From NCBI GenBank assembly GCA_932521025.1, contig OW051471.1, positions 5,704,001 to 5,768,000 of the forward strand: a stretch of DNA of 64,000 nucleotides, read 5' to 3'. Positions 26,088 to 36,408 of this stretch are shown piece after piece. Each line of letters starts with the position of its first letter. Position 1 is the first letter of the stretch. The translations under genes were made by a program, and so were the position numbers. The stretch comes from Oscheius onirici (Eukaryota > Nematoda > Chromadorea > Rhabditida > Rhabditidae). Under the pieces are notes generated by a model that was not told the DNA's origin, ran no database searches, and saw nothing but the letters and a program-made list of their open reading frames with translations.

Positions 26088-28254
26088 ATGAATTTACGCT
26101 TAAAGAGAATGGCAGCGTTAATCACTACCAAATTTCTCACAGACCGAGTTGCTGTAGTTACAGCGTCTACCAAGGTGAGGTTATTTTTTTTGAAGAACTT
26201 GTATTTCGGTGTTCCATTATCTAAAATATTAAAAAGCGAAAGTGTCTGTGGCTGACTCTGTGGCTTTGTTTGTTTGTCTGTTTGTCCGTTGCCACGAAAA
26301 TTTGGTGTATTGCTAAGAGTCGCCATCTCCGCCCAGACGACCCGGGTTTGATTCCTCCCCTCGCCAAATATTTTTGCTAAATTATTTTGTGAAAGATGTC
26401 CGAACACATTTGCGTGAGTATTTGATTGGGCTTGGAAAGTCGCAAACGATGCCAATAACAGCTGAACGAAGTCTGTTGAAGAGTGGGATCCAGGAAAAGC
26501 AAGGCCTTCTGGTCGACCGCCAACCCGATGGAGAAATTCACTCAAAGCAAAGCTGGGTCCAACATTCTCGACTATCGCGAGAAGAACGACTAGTTCGACA
26601 TTCAGAAAAATGGCAGGTTGAAATCTTCAACAAGAGAGACAACATCTTCCCTACAGATATCAGTTCTGAGATAGGATACAAAGATTAAATATTTGAGTAG
26701 GAAATAGAGTCAGGATAACCGCTAGAGGATCAGAAGAGATCGGTTGATCTGTATGTGATCATAGAGAAATCGTATGGCCAGATAATAGGAAAATTCGTAT
26801 CAGTTCTGTTGTATCGTCACACATTTCGTATTTCCCGTCAATCATTATGGTCTTGCCGCGATTGTACGTAACCCATTTGTACTACCCGCCGTCTTACAAT
26901 GTCCCCAGTTCGAGAGTTCTGTTCTTGGTTACCACACTGAGTGGTCGTTGTTATAATTCTCTCTTATTTTATAATAAACTTGAATATAAAACCAAGCCCC
27001 ACGTGTTCACCACAAATTGCGTTAGTCTGAAAGTCTCAGACAAAACAGGTTCTTTAGGAAGTGATGAGAACCCAGTGAAGGAATGAAAATGTCCGATTGA
27101 TTAGGGAAGGAAGAAGACGTGACAGGATCAGGAAAGATTGGTTGACTGGGAAAGGGATCTGTTGACTGGGGAAGGGATCAAAAGAGTTCGGTTGACTGGG
27201 GAAGGGATCAAAAGGGAAAATTGGTTGACTTCGGTTGACTGGGGAAAGGATCAAAATGGATTGGTTGACTGGGGAAGGGATCAGAAGTAAAGAAGAAAAC
27301 ACAAGAAAAAATGCGGCCGACAGGCGGCGAAGCTGGCTGGTATATATTAGATTTTTGCTTTCTCATTTCACACACAACATTTTAGGGAATCGGATTTGCT
27401 ATAGCCAAAAGATTGGGTCTAGATGGAGCTAGTGTGGTAGTTAGTAGCCGAAAACGTCAGAACGTAGAAGAAGCCGTTGCTGCTTTGAAACGAGAAGGAG
27501 TAGAAGCTGATGGAATCGCAGCACATGTTGGAATTGACGAAGATAGGAAAAAACTGGTGGATTTCACCATTGATAGGTAGCGAAATTTCAGATTCACCTG
27601 TTTGTTCCAGGTTTGGAAAAATGGATATACTGGTCTCGAACGCCGCAGTCAATCCTCATTTCGGAAATTTGACTACTATAACCGACAGTCAGTGGGATAA
27701 ACTGCTGAAAATAAACGTATCATTTTGCTCTATCAAAAGTAATAGCATCTTTTTCAGGTAACTGGAGCTTTCGAGCTGACAAAATGTTGTGTGCCTCATC
27801 TTGAGGCGTCCGGTCGTGGAAATATCATCTTTGTATCTTCTATTGCTGGTTATTCCCCTCTTTCAAGTAATTCTAGTGTTTTCCGAAAGAAATTATAGTA
27901 TATTTTAGATCTCGGCGGATACTCTATTATGAAGACTGCCCTCAACGGACTCGGAAAATCTCTTAGTCAAAAAATAGCTCATCGCCATATTAGAGTCAAT
28001 TGTGTGGCACCAGGTTGTTTGAATTGAATTTGCTTTAAAAATCTTATTATTTAGGCATTATTCGAACAGATTTCAGCACAGCTCTCTATAAAGACGAAAA
28101 CATTCATCAGAGAACATTGGAAGGAATTCCAATAGGGACACTAGGCGAAGCAGATGAAGTTGCTGGATCGGTCGCTTTCCTAGTTTCTGATGATGCCTCT
28201 TACATTTCTGGAGAAGTCTTTAACGTGAATGGCGGAATGCACGCTAGGATGTAG
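26088..28254 (+). CDS. DHRS4: Short-chain dehydrogenase/reductase, DHRS4 type
   Basis: NADP-dependent carbonyl/retinal reductase family. Six exons: 26088-26174, 27386-27576, 27611-27716, 27758-27866, 27909-28013 and 28055-28254; all junctions are GT-AG and keep frame. Rossmann motif TASTKGIGFAIAKRLG (TGxxxGIG with Thr-Ala at its start), SSRKRQNVEEA after beta2 (an arginine that favours NADP), NNAG variant SNAA, catalytic Ser in FVSSIAGY, and YSIMK (Tyr-x3-Lys). It ends in NVNGGMHARM; the last three residues ARM fit a type-1 peroxisomal signal, as in DHRS4 enzymes. About 265 aa, normal for the family. An internal Met at 26109 could be the true start. The 1.2-kb first intron is unusual here. 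Confidence 0.93.
27117..27295 (+). repeat. Minisatellite in DHRS4-like intron 1
   Basis: About six imperfect copies of a GGTTGACTGGGGAAGGGATC-like unit (roughly 20-32 bp, some copies shortened or followed by AAAAG) lie in tandem. The rest of the intron (26175-27385) holds no supported gene. Confidence 0.85.
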
Positions 28255-28433
28255 CCACGTTCCTGTTAGTTGTAGTTTTTATATGTAGTATGTGTTGTAA
28301 AAGTTTACACGAAGTTCTTTTCACATTAAAATAACCGTTTATTCTAGAAAATATAACCAAGTTTTGTGCGAAGAAATATGAACATATACCCGAAGGAGAG
28401 ACCAGATTGGAAAAGACGAAGACTCGTAATTGT

Positions 28434-31400
28434 TTAGATCATTAGAACGAGAAGAGCAGTCCAGCAGAGGCAGAGGGAAGACGATGAAAGATAGGAGGGA
28501 TACAAAAGGCCTAAACAGAAAATATAAACTTTTTTGTTCTGAATTACCGATTGAAGAGTCCTCCCCGATCTCATAATCTTTGCTTATGTCAGTTTCATCA
28601 ATAGCCTCTTGGGAAAGAGTGTCCTGCTTGTAGTAGCTTTTGTAATAGTTGATAGGGTTCCACGACTGGTTATCTTCAACTTGGATCTGAAATTGTCCAA
28701 TAGTTGCTTTTGCATACAACTGACCGTATTATGCTTGTATGTTCCGGTTTTGCCCTCTCTAGCCAGTGAAAGGACGACCTTGAGTTGTTCATCACTGACT
28801 CTCACGTTATCAGGAACAGTCTCTGGTGAATTCCCAACAACCTCTTAAGGACTCTTATTTTCAATTCAGAATAAACTGTACCTAGATCTCGACTACTTCC
28901 TGTAGTAGTGACACTGGGCAACTGTCTGTCCTGTCGCTCCAAAACGGTCAATTGGAGTCTCATCTGATGCGTCTTACATAGACCGAACATACTCCGGTCA
29001 AGACCTTCTGCTTTCCCGTTTGAAGTACCTCAAGATAGCGGTTTTATTCTGAACGTAAAGAGACTAACTGATCCAGTAGTATTGTCCAACATTGAATGTT
29101 AGAGCATTTGGAGTGGAACTGTATGGTCGAATCGTTAGAATAGTCGAGCGCGGTTTCCCATCGGCTTCGTTGCCTTGACATATAATAACTTGTTGCTTTC
29201 CCGTTTCGAGCATACATTCTGCATAAGAAAACTCTGATACCTGAACAAAAAAAAGTTGGTCAATAGTCGACTGGTTCTGCTCACTTGAAAAACTTTCAGA
29301 TGAGATGTTCTACTGTCCTTATTGGCATCGGGACAATGAATTCTGACTCGGTCGAACATTCGGACTACGAGGTTCGCATCGGATTCCTTCCATCTGAAAG
29401 GGTTCTGTATTACACGCATTTCCGGTCAGTGCTCTCGACGCAATCCCATTAAAAGACTGTCGGCAAAGTCTTTTGGACACCTCTAATTACCGCAACCAAA
29501 TACATCCGCCCGTCAATGATCCGACAAATAATCCCAATCATCCCTCTCAATTATGACAGCTGTTCTCAGCTACAACTCTTGTTTGTCCGACGGACACCTG
29601 CCAAATTAATTGATGGACAGTAACGGCTAAAGACAACACAGCGAGCCGTATTTGACCTGCCGACCAAATAAGCTGTCATTGCCACCCCTAATTGAATAAT
29701 TGGAGTTGTTACAAAAGGACAGGTGCACACAGGAACCGCACATAGGAAAAAAACATATCTCTAGATCAAAAACGCGAATCACACCGGCTGTTGACCATTG
29801 GATCGAGATAGCGACAATGGCCGTGACAAGAGATAGTTTTGGCATTCTCCAAAGAACAAAGTTAATTAGGCGCGATGAGACTGGCGGCATTCCTAATAAA
29901 CTCATTTATCGAGATAGGATCTGAGGAGTCGTAAAGACCACATGTTTCTTTTCTCCCCAGAAACAAAGAGTCTGTTTGTCCAGTCTGACCACACCTGCTT
30001 CTCCTCATCCGGTCACAAACAGCCCTTGAGGCAGGTGAGGGTTATGTAACACTCGTCTCATAATTTATGGTCCAAAATACGAGGATCTCGCGCGGGATAC
30101 AGGTCAATTAGGCCGATGGCACGAGATTTCCATCCTAATTGTGTTGGGATACGACCTTCCGTCCACACTAGAGCACAACTTCTACGGTATAAACAAGGCT
30201 CTTCGGGTGATTTAGTATTAAAACGGCTGCCGACTCTCTCCGGCTATAATTCAACGTGGCCCATTAGTCGAAGAGGCAAGGAACGCGCCCTTCAACCCGA
30301 ACGTCCCAGCTGTCATTCTGATCATCATCATCCTGTTAGCCGGATACAGGACGACCTCGGAGATAACAATGCGTTCAAAAACATTTCGTTCAAAAAGTGC
30401 CTGGCGCCATGTTAAACGTTGATGAGTTTCGAACCAGTTTCTTCCTTACAAGACAACTATACAGCTGAAAGGAAATGTGGTTACGACGCAGTCGTCGTCC
30501 GGCAGCTCATTTCCTGGCCCTATATGAGGCCAATCCCGGGAATGTTACGCAACTGGAGTGGTATTAATCCCTGTCAAACAGTTGTAAGACTGTTGGGACG
30601 GGAGCGAGATGACCTTCTTTATCAATGTGTTTGAGCAAACAGCTCCTGTTTCTTTTCTTGCCCGCACATGATGGTTTTTGCAATTACACGACGAGCCAAT
30701 TGAGTTGTGCTCGTATGGAACTCTCCGGCTTCTTGAGAGCCAATATTACGCAACCAACGAGAGATCGGTTTTCACTGTCAAACAAACAAAATAGCCTCGA
30801 TTCGAGAGGTTCCCACAATTTGCAATACCTAATCGCAACGGGTGCTAATCCGCTCTGGATGTCAGATTCATCAGTCTGATTGCAGCAAAGTTTCTTGAGA
30901 AGAAGCCGAATGGCAGCCACTTAATCCCTACTGCAAACATACTTCACAGCCAACAAAACATCCTTTCTAGAGCATCACGACCAGTGTCAATGAGCTCTCG
31001 AAGCCCTGTTAGCACACAGTCTGGCTCAAGCTCTTTCTCTCTGTCTAATCCGAAGAGGCCAAGGAAAGACAGCATAGATTGTTTATTATATGACCCCTAG
31101 TGGCGGCGTAAATCCTCTTCCCGTTTCGAGCAATCCATTTGCATACATTAGCTAACTGCACCGACCGTCTCCAGTGCAGCCTCGTTAAGCCTATTCCAGG
31201 TGTCCTAATGAAGTAATCTGAGGGGCTTATTCAGGACGAAAGGACAGGTAAACAAGACACCGTAATGGCTTGGATAAGGGTATTGTGTGCAGCCGTTCTT
31301 TGTTATGCAGATGCCGCTGCTCCGTCACAATGAACGCAAGATTTACTATCGCTTGGCGCACTGTTTTGGGCAGCCGACGGTCGGCTCTTTGTCCTTGCAC

Positions 31401-31974
31401 CTTTTACGAAAGGGGTCGTTCTGGATGCTAATGAGGGCGGTGGCAAGTGATCACAATCTGGATTGAGGATTATGCAAGCTGACAGCCATATGGAGACGCC
31501 TGTTGCCAGTTGTGCTTATTTAGATTTCATTGGACGTCGTCCACTCGCCGCGGGAAAAAACCAATTTGAAGACTTCGAGTCAAAGAAACGGGCTCTCCAC
31601 TTGATTAGCTCTCTTCTCCATTTAGCAAACGATCATCATTCGGCCGAGGGCGATAATGGAGTGCATAAATACTGATGGACTCGCTTCCGACGGCTACTTG
31701 AGGATCTATTACCACTTGAGGACTGATTTTAAGGCCGCGGGAGCTGTACAGTAAAGATTCGCGCTCCCGATATTGGATGGTCATAATTCAGCCGGACCCT
31801 TCTAATTAACCAGAAAATATGTGCGATCCGATATGATAAGAGTTGAGAATCAACAACTTTTGTCGCTTTTTTTGTAAGAGATTGGACTTACATTGGATTC
31901 GACGTGTTCCAGTAGAGATGGTGCTCGACTGACCACACAACAGTCGAAAGAAGACAAATAAATACGATGATCAT
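28434..31974 (-). CDS. Ephrin, GPI-anchored type
   Basis: Cell-surface ligand of Eph receptor kinases, used in nematode morphogenesis and axon guidance. Exon 1 (31892-31974) encodes signal peptide MIIVFICLLSTVVWS and then EHHLYWNTSNP, the hallmark ephrin start. Exon 2 (29285-29393): WKESDANLVVRMFDRVRIHCP. Exon 3 (29069-29240): EFSYAECM, VIICQGNE, LTFNVGQYYWI. Exon 4 from 29028: STSNGKAEGLD, then FGLCKTHQMRLQLTV, completing the cupredoxin-like receptor-binding domain with its paired cysteines. A Ser/Thr/Asp-rich stalk follows. The last exon ends LCLCWTALLVLMI before TAA at 28434, a hydrophobic tail with no basic cytoplasmic part, as for GPI addition. All phases agree. It belongs with nematode VAB-2/EFN proteins, but which one cannot be told. 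Confidence 0.93.
29394..31891 (-). other. Ephrin intron 1 (2.5 kb), probable regulatory DNA
   Basis: Separates the signal-peptide exon from the rest. No coding segment is supported. It is less T-rich than other introns here and has many CTAATTG/TTAATTA-type homeodomain core motifs (near 29483, 29605, 29690, 29863, 30107, 30136, 30700, 31596, 31801). Enhancer role is inferred. Confidence 0.45.
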
Positions 31975-34306
31975 GGTGGGAAAAGGGTCAATATTTAACA
32001 GTAGTCAGTAGCGAACATGAAACTGTAGAAAATTCAAATGGAGTGAGGACAATATATACTACTCCTAGACGAGCAGAGGGGGAGGGGTGTGTAGATAGTC
32101 TAGAGGGCGATGGGCGGAGTCTCTTCTCCACCTTGCTAATCTGACTCGCCTCTACTGGATTATGTTTGATTGATAATAACAAGCGTGAAACAAAGTGAGA
32201 AACATTTCAGAAAGGCTTATGAATGTAAGGAACAATGTTTAAACGATGAGACGATGAAATTTTCGACTTTCTATTCATCGCTTGTAAAAAGTCCTACTCG
32301 GTATGACTCTTTGCAAGCGATGAATAGAAAGATGACATACTCCCTTCAGAAGAGCTTCAAAACCTCGCGCCAACAGAAGAAACAGGGAAAAAACACGAGA
32401 AGCAACAACATACAGGGCTTTTACGCCTGTGTCCGTGGAAACATTGCTACCATTTTTTGTCGTTCGATCCGAGTTTGCTTCTGTGCGTCAAAATTCGTAG
32501 AAAAAATGGGCGTGACCCGTCTACTAATACGTTTTCGAGTTTCTCAACAGCCTCCCAATATTCCAACTTTTGATTCTTCGCCACGTCGTCATACAATTCT
32601 ATTTACGATGTTCCGGGCTCATCCTTCCGTTTCACAATAGATCCTTCTGATAATGGACAGCGTGACATGATCGGCCTCGTTAGTCAGCTATAGCTCTTCT
32701 ACAAAATGTTTCTGAGAAGATACACCGAGTAGTCTAACCTTGTATAATCGTTTCGTCCTCAGTTGACCCAAAAAGAAGCCTTCAGTTGTTCAAAAATCTA
32801 CTTGTCCGTGTTGGGAGTCTTATATGTTTCTAGTCCAGTCAGCAGAACGGCATCCTGAAAACGAAAAAGAGAGCAAAACAAAAGAAAAGACTAGCGAAGG
32901 TGTATGACTGTCAATAGGGTTTTTAGCGCAAAGAAGAGAACTGTCAGTCTTCCCGAGTGGTCCGAGGATCTCCAAGAACTATACCAAACACCGCTGTGGA
33001 TTCAAGGAGGTGGCCAAGGATCCGAGAAAACCGAGAGTGACACCTTCTTTCGAAGGCTGTCAGTCGTGGCGGATTCACAACTGCCTGTCACATTGCCGTC
33101 TCTCTTCTTATTCAAAAGAACGCAAATGTCTGTGACGCTACTGTTTGCAATGTCAACTATCAGAGTGTAACTGTCAGAAAAGTAAAAAGAAACGCCTGAC
33201 CTTTTCAAGAAGAGAAGGGAGTCATCCGCACAGTAGAAGACGACGAGTTGCAATTGTAGCCAAAACTACTTGCTTTTCAGAGGTTAGTTTCGACAAGTCT
33301 TGACAAGTCGAAAGCCCGAGGTTTTGAAGCTCTTTCCACTGCAGTGTTTGGAAAATTCGGTTCTGGAAGAATAATTGGCCCATACAAATTTAACCGACCC
33401 AAGACACTGTTAACAAAAAGAACCATAAATCGGAGATCGGGAATACCCTGCCTTACAAAAGACCAAGGGCGCCTATCCGAAGTAAGGTGTTGATTCACGA
33501 GGTAGCATACCGACTGACCACATCAAACCAACAACAAGGGGAGATCCAAATGTTTTTTTCTGACAGAAGATGTTATATCGGAGTAGAAAAGAAAAGAATG
33601 CTATTAACTGAATATAGGCAGGACTTTAACTTATTACTGTTGGAGTCAGGACATTTTTTCAATAACCCTATCATCACATTTGAATTGGAAATGTCTCGTC
33701 TTGATCCTGAGCGGATGACTGTAAGAATGGTCTACCATAAACCCCTTCTAAGTAAGCTCCGTTTCAGGTAAATTGCTAGTAACAAAACATATGGGCCGGT
33801 TATTCTGCCATGGACCGGGGAATCTGCGACGGACCGTCTAAAGTGCATCAAAGCCGAAAATTCTTGGACAATTGTCTTTTTTCCATTAAAAAAGCCACTG
33901 AGAGTCAGTCGTCGATAGTATACTTTTCCTCGGTGCCTGATCTTTTTTGTTTGTACAAATGGAATGGATTTTGAAGAGTCGCTCTTCATGAGTTATATAG
34001 CTGATAACAGCTAAAGAGTAGCTTTATTTTTGTTTGAAACTCATATTGGGATTCGACCTCAACAGCTGTTGTTCGACTACCTCTCTTAGCTAGAGCCCTA
34101 TTCCATGGATTATTGATTGCCCCTTCTATTTTTATAAAGCCTTTTTCGGTTCAAACGTAGAACTTGGTCGTCTTAAGCATACATTTTGTTATCTATCCTG
34201 TCCCGAAATAGACGATCGTCATCAGACAAATTGAATTGCATGGGTCTCACAACGAAACACCTCTCGAAGACAAACTGTTACGCAGCATCGACCTTCTTCC
34301 GACTAG
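31975..34306. other. Intergenic region between ephrin and FAM241 (2.3 kb)
   Basis: Lies between two divergent genes. Open frames at 32170-32640, 32904-33170 and 33487-33771 have no domain, splice or composition support. It holds one strong hairpin (32261-32337) and a short inverted/direct repeat around 33288-33313. Promoters of both flanking genes must be within it. Confidence 0.5.
32267..32331 (+). ncRNA. Candidate pre-miRNA-like hairpin
   Basis: 18-bp perfect inverted repeat CTTTCTATTCATCGCTTG / CAAGCGATGAATAGAAAG. It continues inward with UAAAAAGUC against GACUCUUUG (one A-C mismatch, one U-G pair), leaving an 11-nt loop CUACUCGGUAU. In all, 27 stem positions with one mismatch, and weaker pairing beyond the base. 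The size fits a precursor microRNA; a degenerate foldback repeat is the alternative. No known family recognised. Confidence 0.35.
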
Positions 34307-34786
34307 ATGGTTCGGATCCTCAGCAATGGTGAAATTGATGATGGGACATCCCCTCAACCTCTTCAGCAACGCCGTCCTGCTCTACCTCAACAACCGCCCA
34401 TGGTGAGTTTTTTAATTCGTTCCAAAGATCAGACATTTCCATTTCAGAGCAACAACGGTCCTAGAATGCCCAACGGTCCATTGGAACTGTTCAACTATGT
34501 AAACGAGAGACTGGTGGCATTCGGTTTACCTCGCATTAATCTCGGAGACTATGTCGTCGAACCTGTCCATCTCGTCCTAGGCCTTCTTTCTCTTGTTCTT
34601 TTTGGACCGATGGCTCTTATCGCTGTGGCCATTGTTATTTACATATCTCAACAAGATCGAGATCAAACTGTCTCACAGCCATCCGCTAACCCTCAAAGTA
34701 CCTCTCAACCCACCACTTCTCCTAGACAGAATGTCAATTCGCCGAAGAAACCATTCGGAGGATCCGGACAACGACTTGGATCCTAA
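34307..34786 (+). CDS. FAM241B: FAM241-family small membrane protein
   Basis: Starts MVRILSNGEI, the signature opening of FAM241B (MVRILANGEI). Two exons, 34307-34402 and 34448-34786 (intron gtgagt...ttcag, 45 bp), give about 144 aa. A proline/glutamine-rich part is followed by FNYVNERLVAFGLPRINLGD, VVEPVHLVLGLL and a membrane segment LVLFGPMALIAVAIVIYI, then a polar Ser/Pro/Gln tail longer than the vertebrate one. Reported as an ER/endolysosomal membrane protein of poorly known role; nothing more can be read from sequence. COX18 follows after 211 bp on the same strand. Confidence 0.85.
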   Translation: MVRILSNGEIDDGTSPQPLQQRRPALPQQPPMVSFLIRSKDQTFPFQSNNGPRMPNGPLELFNYVNERLVAFGLPRINLGDYVVEPVHLVLGLLSLVLFGPMALIAVAIVIYISQQDRDQTVSQPSANPQSTSQPTTSPRQNVNSPKKPFGGSGQRLGS

Positions 34787-34804
34787 CGTTTTTACAACAC
34801 AAAC

Positions 34805-34831
34805 TATATATATATATATATATATATATAT
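34805..34831 (+). repeat. (TA)n microsatellite in the FAM241 3' flank
   Basis: About 13 TA units directly after the stop region, followed by an AATAAA poly(A) signal near 34859. Confidence 0.9.
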
Positions 34832-34997
34832 GTTTTGTACAGTTTCCATTGTGGGTTCAATAAATGGGTCACGTAATTTCATTTTTGAACTACGGTGGTT
34901 TTTCCGCGCACTGTACTTCATTTGACCTTTCCCATTTCGGATTTTTACTTTTTCTTCGTTTCTCAGTTGCTATTACATCAATAATCTCGCTTTTCAG

Positions 34998-36281
34998 ATG
35001 TTGCTCTCAAGGACAATTAGAGTTTCCATGACCTCGTCGTCTAGTACATTGTGTAGCCCGTCTCTAAATTATAGAAAAATGGATCACAAGGTGTGTTTGT
35101 GCTTTTTAAACGATTTTATCTGAACCTTGTTGATTCTACACTCATGTAAAGGCATACATAATACCATACATTTTCAGAGCTCACGATCGCTAAGTACACT
35201 TCCCTCGTCGATAGCACCTTTCTTTCAATATGCATCAGAATGCAATATCACCCAAGGAATTCAATTGGGAATGGAAAGTATGTATCCCCGCTTTTACTCA
35301 ATTTTTATTAGATCTACATAATATTGGACTGCCTTGGGCGTCAGCAATCGTCGTCTCTGGATTGGTATTGAGACTTATAACTGCCCCGATTCATGTTTAT
35401 TCCGAAAAACTGCTCGCGAGTCGTCTTCACGCTCAAAATTTCTTCACTACGGGTATCTTAAAAGCAAGCTTTTATTGTTTACTACATTCACAGACAAATT
35501 CAGAAACTCAGCGAGCACTACAAAGTCCAAATCGTTCCCAACATCGAAGGGAATCGTCTCGAGTTGAAAACAACAAACCAGAAGATTGTAGATCATGCTG
35601 AGCAACTGGTAGATGTCTTCTTCTGTTTGTTTCTAATTAACATTTCAGCTAGCCGAAAGAGTACCGCAGTATCTTTCCGAACACAATCTTTCTGCCAGTA
35701 GAATTCAAAATATCAAAATTTGCACCGTACCCGTGTGGATTTTCTCATCGTTTGCTCTGAGAAATATCATTTCCTGTAAGCCGTTTTATATTTTCTTCAC
35801 CTGCTTCGATTTACAGCTGATTTCCACCCACAAATCGCTGGCATGTTTTGGTTTGAGGATCTTCTTGTACCTGACCCGTACTTCATTCTTCCCGTCGCCG
35901 TGGGATTCTTCGGTTTCCTCAATTTCTGGGTAATCCAAACTTTTTTTATAGACATATGTAAGCGTGTTTAGACACAACGACAGATATATCCAGTAAAGCT
36001 GACAACATGGCGCACAAAAACATACGACTTTCTTCTTGGCTCTTTCACTCTTTTTGCTGTCGTAATCATGAGCCAACTACCAGCCGTAAGTTTTTTCTTT
36101 TGCCAAATACAGTTTAATTTAGTGCATTCCGCTGTATTGGCTGATCATTTCCTCCAGTGGAATGGTTCAATCGCAGCTGCTTCGAATCCCCTCGATTAAA
36201 AATTTCTTCGATATAAAGCCATTACCAACTGATTCGGCAAATCCAGTTCGCGATTTATTCTTTCGAAAAAAGAATCGTTAA
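34998..36281 (+). CDS. COX18: Cytochrome c oxidase assembly protein COX18
   Basis: Oxa1/YidC/Alb3-family inner mitochondrial membrane insertase that exports the COX2 C-terminus. Start 34998 follows the acceptor cttttcag directly; the N-terminus (MLLSRTIRVSM, Arg/Ser-rich) fits a mitochondrial presequence. Landmarks: LHNIGLPWASAIVVSGLVLR (TM1), FTTGILK, CTVPVWIFSSFALRNIIS (compare LPMWIFMSFALRN), MFWFEDLLVPDPYFILPVAV, FTLFAVVIMSQLPACIPLYW and the distal LIISSSGMVQSQLLRIPSIK. Stop at 36281, about 300 aa. The intron after GILK fits best as a GC-AG intron (AAA|gcaagc to ttcag|AAACTC). AATAAA near 36322. Confidence 0.9.
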
Positions 36282-36408
36282 ACATATTTATTTCGTGTTG
36301 TTAGTTGTTTGTTTTTATCTCAATAAATTGAAAATTTGTGTATAAATACGAGCGCCGCCCACTAAATCTTTAGCAAGCCAACCAGTCGTCAGACCGGTCC
36401 AGCCTGCC

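Noticed and set aside
26325..26375. tRNA-like GACCCGGGTTTGATTCC in DHRS4-like intron 1
   Set aside because: Only a B-box-like match; the T-stem does not pair and no acceptor stem is found.
29627..30920. Open frames within ephrin intron 1
   Set aside because: Short, unsupported on either strand, and interrupted; the ephrin splice 31892 to 29393 keeps frame without them.
32170..32640. Plus-strand open frame of 156 codons between ephrin and FAM241
   Set aside because: It runs through the hairpin repeat, has no domain likeness and biased composition; probably chance.
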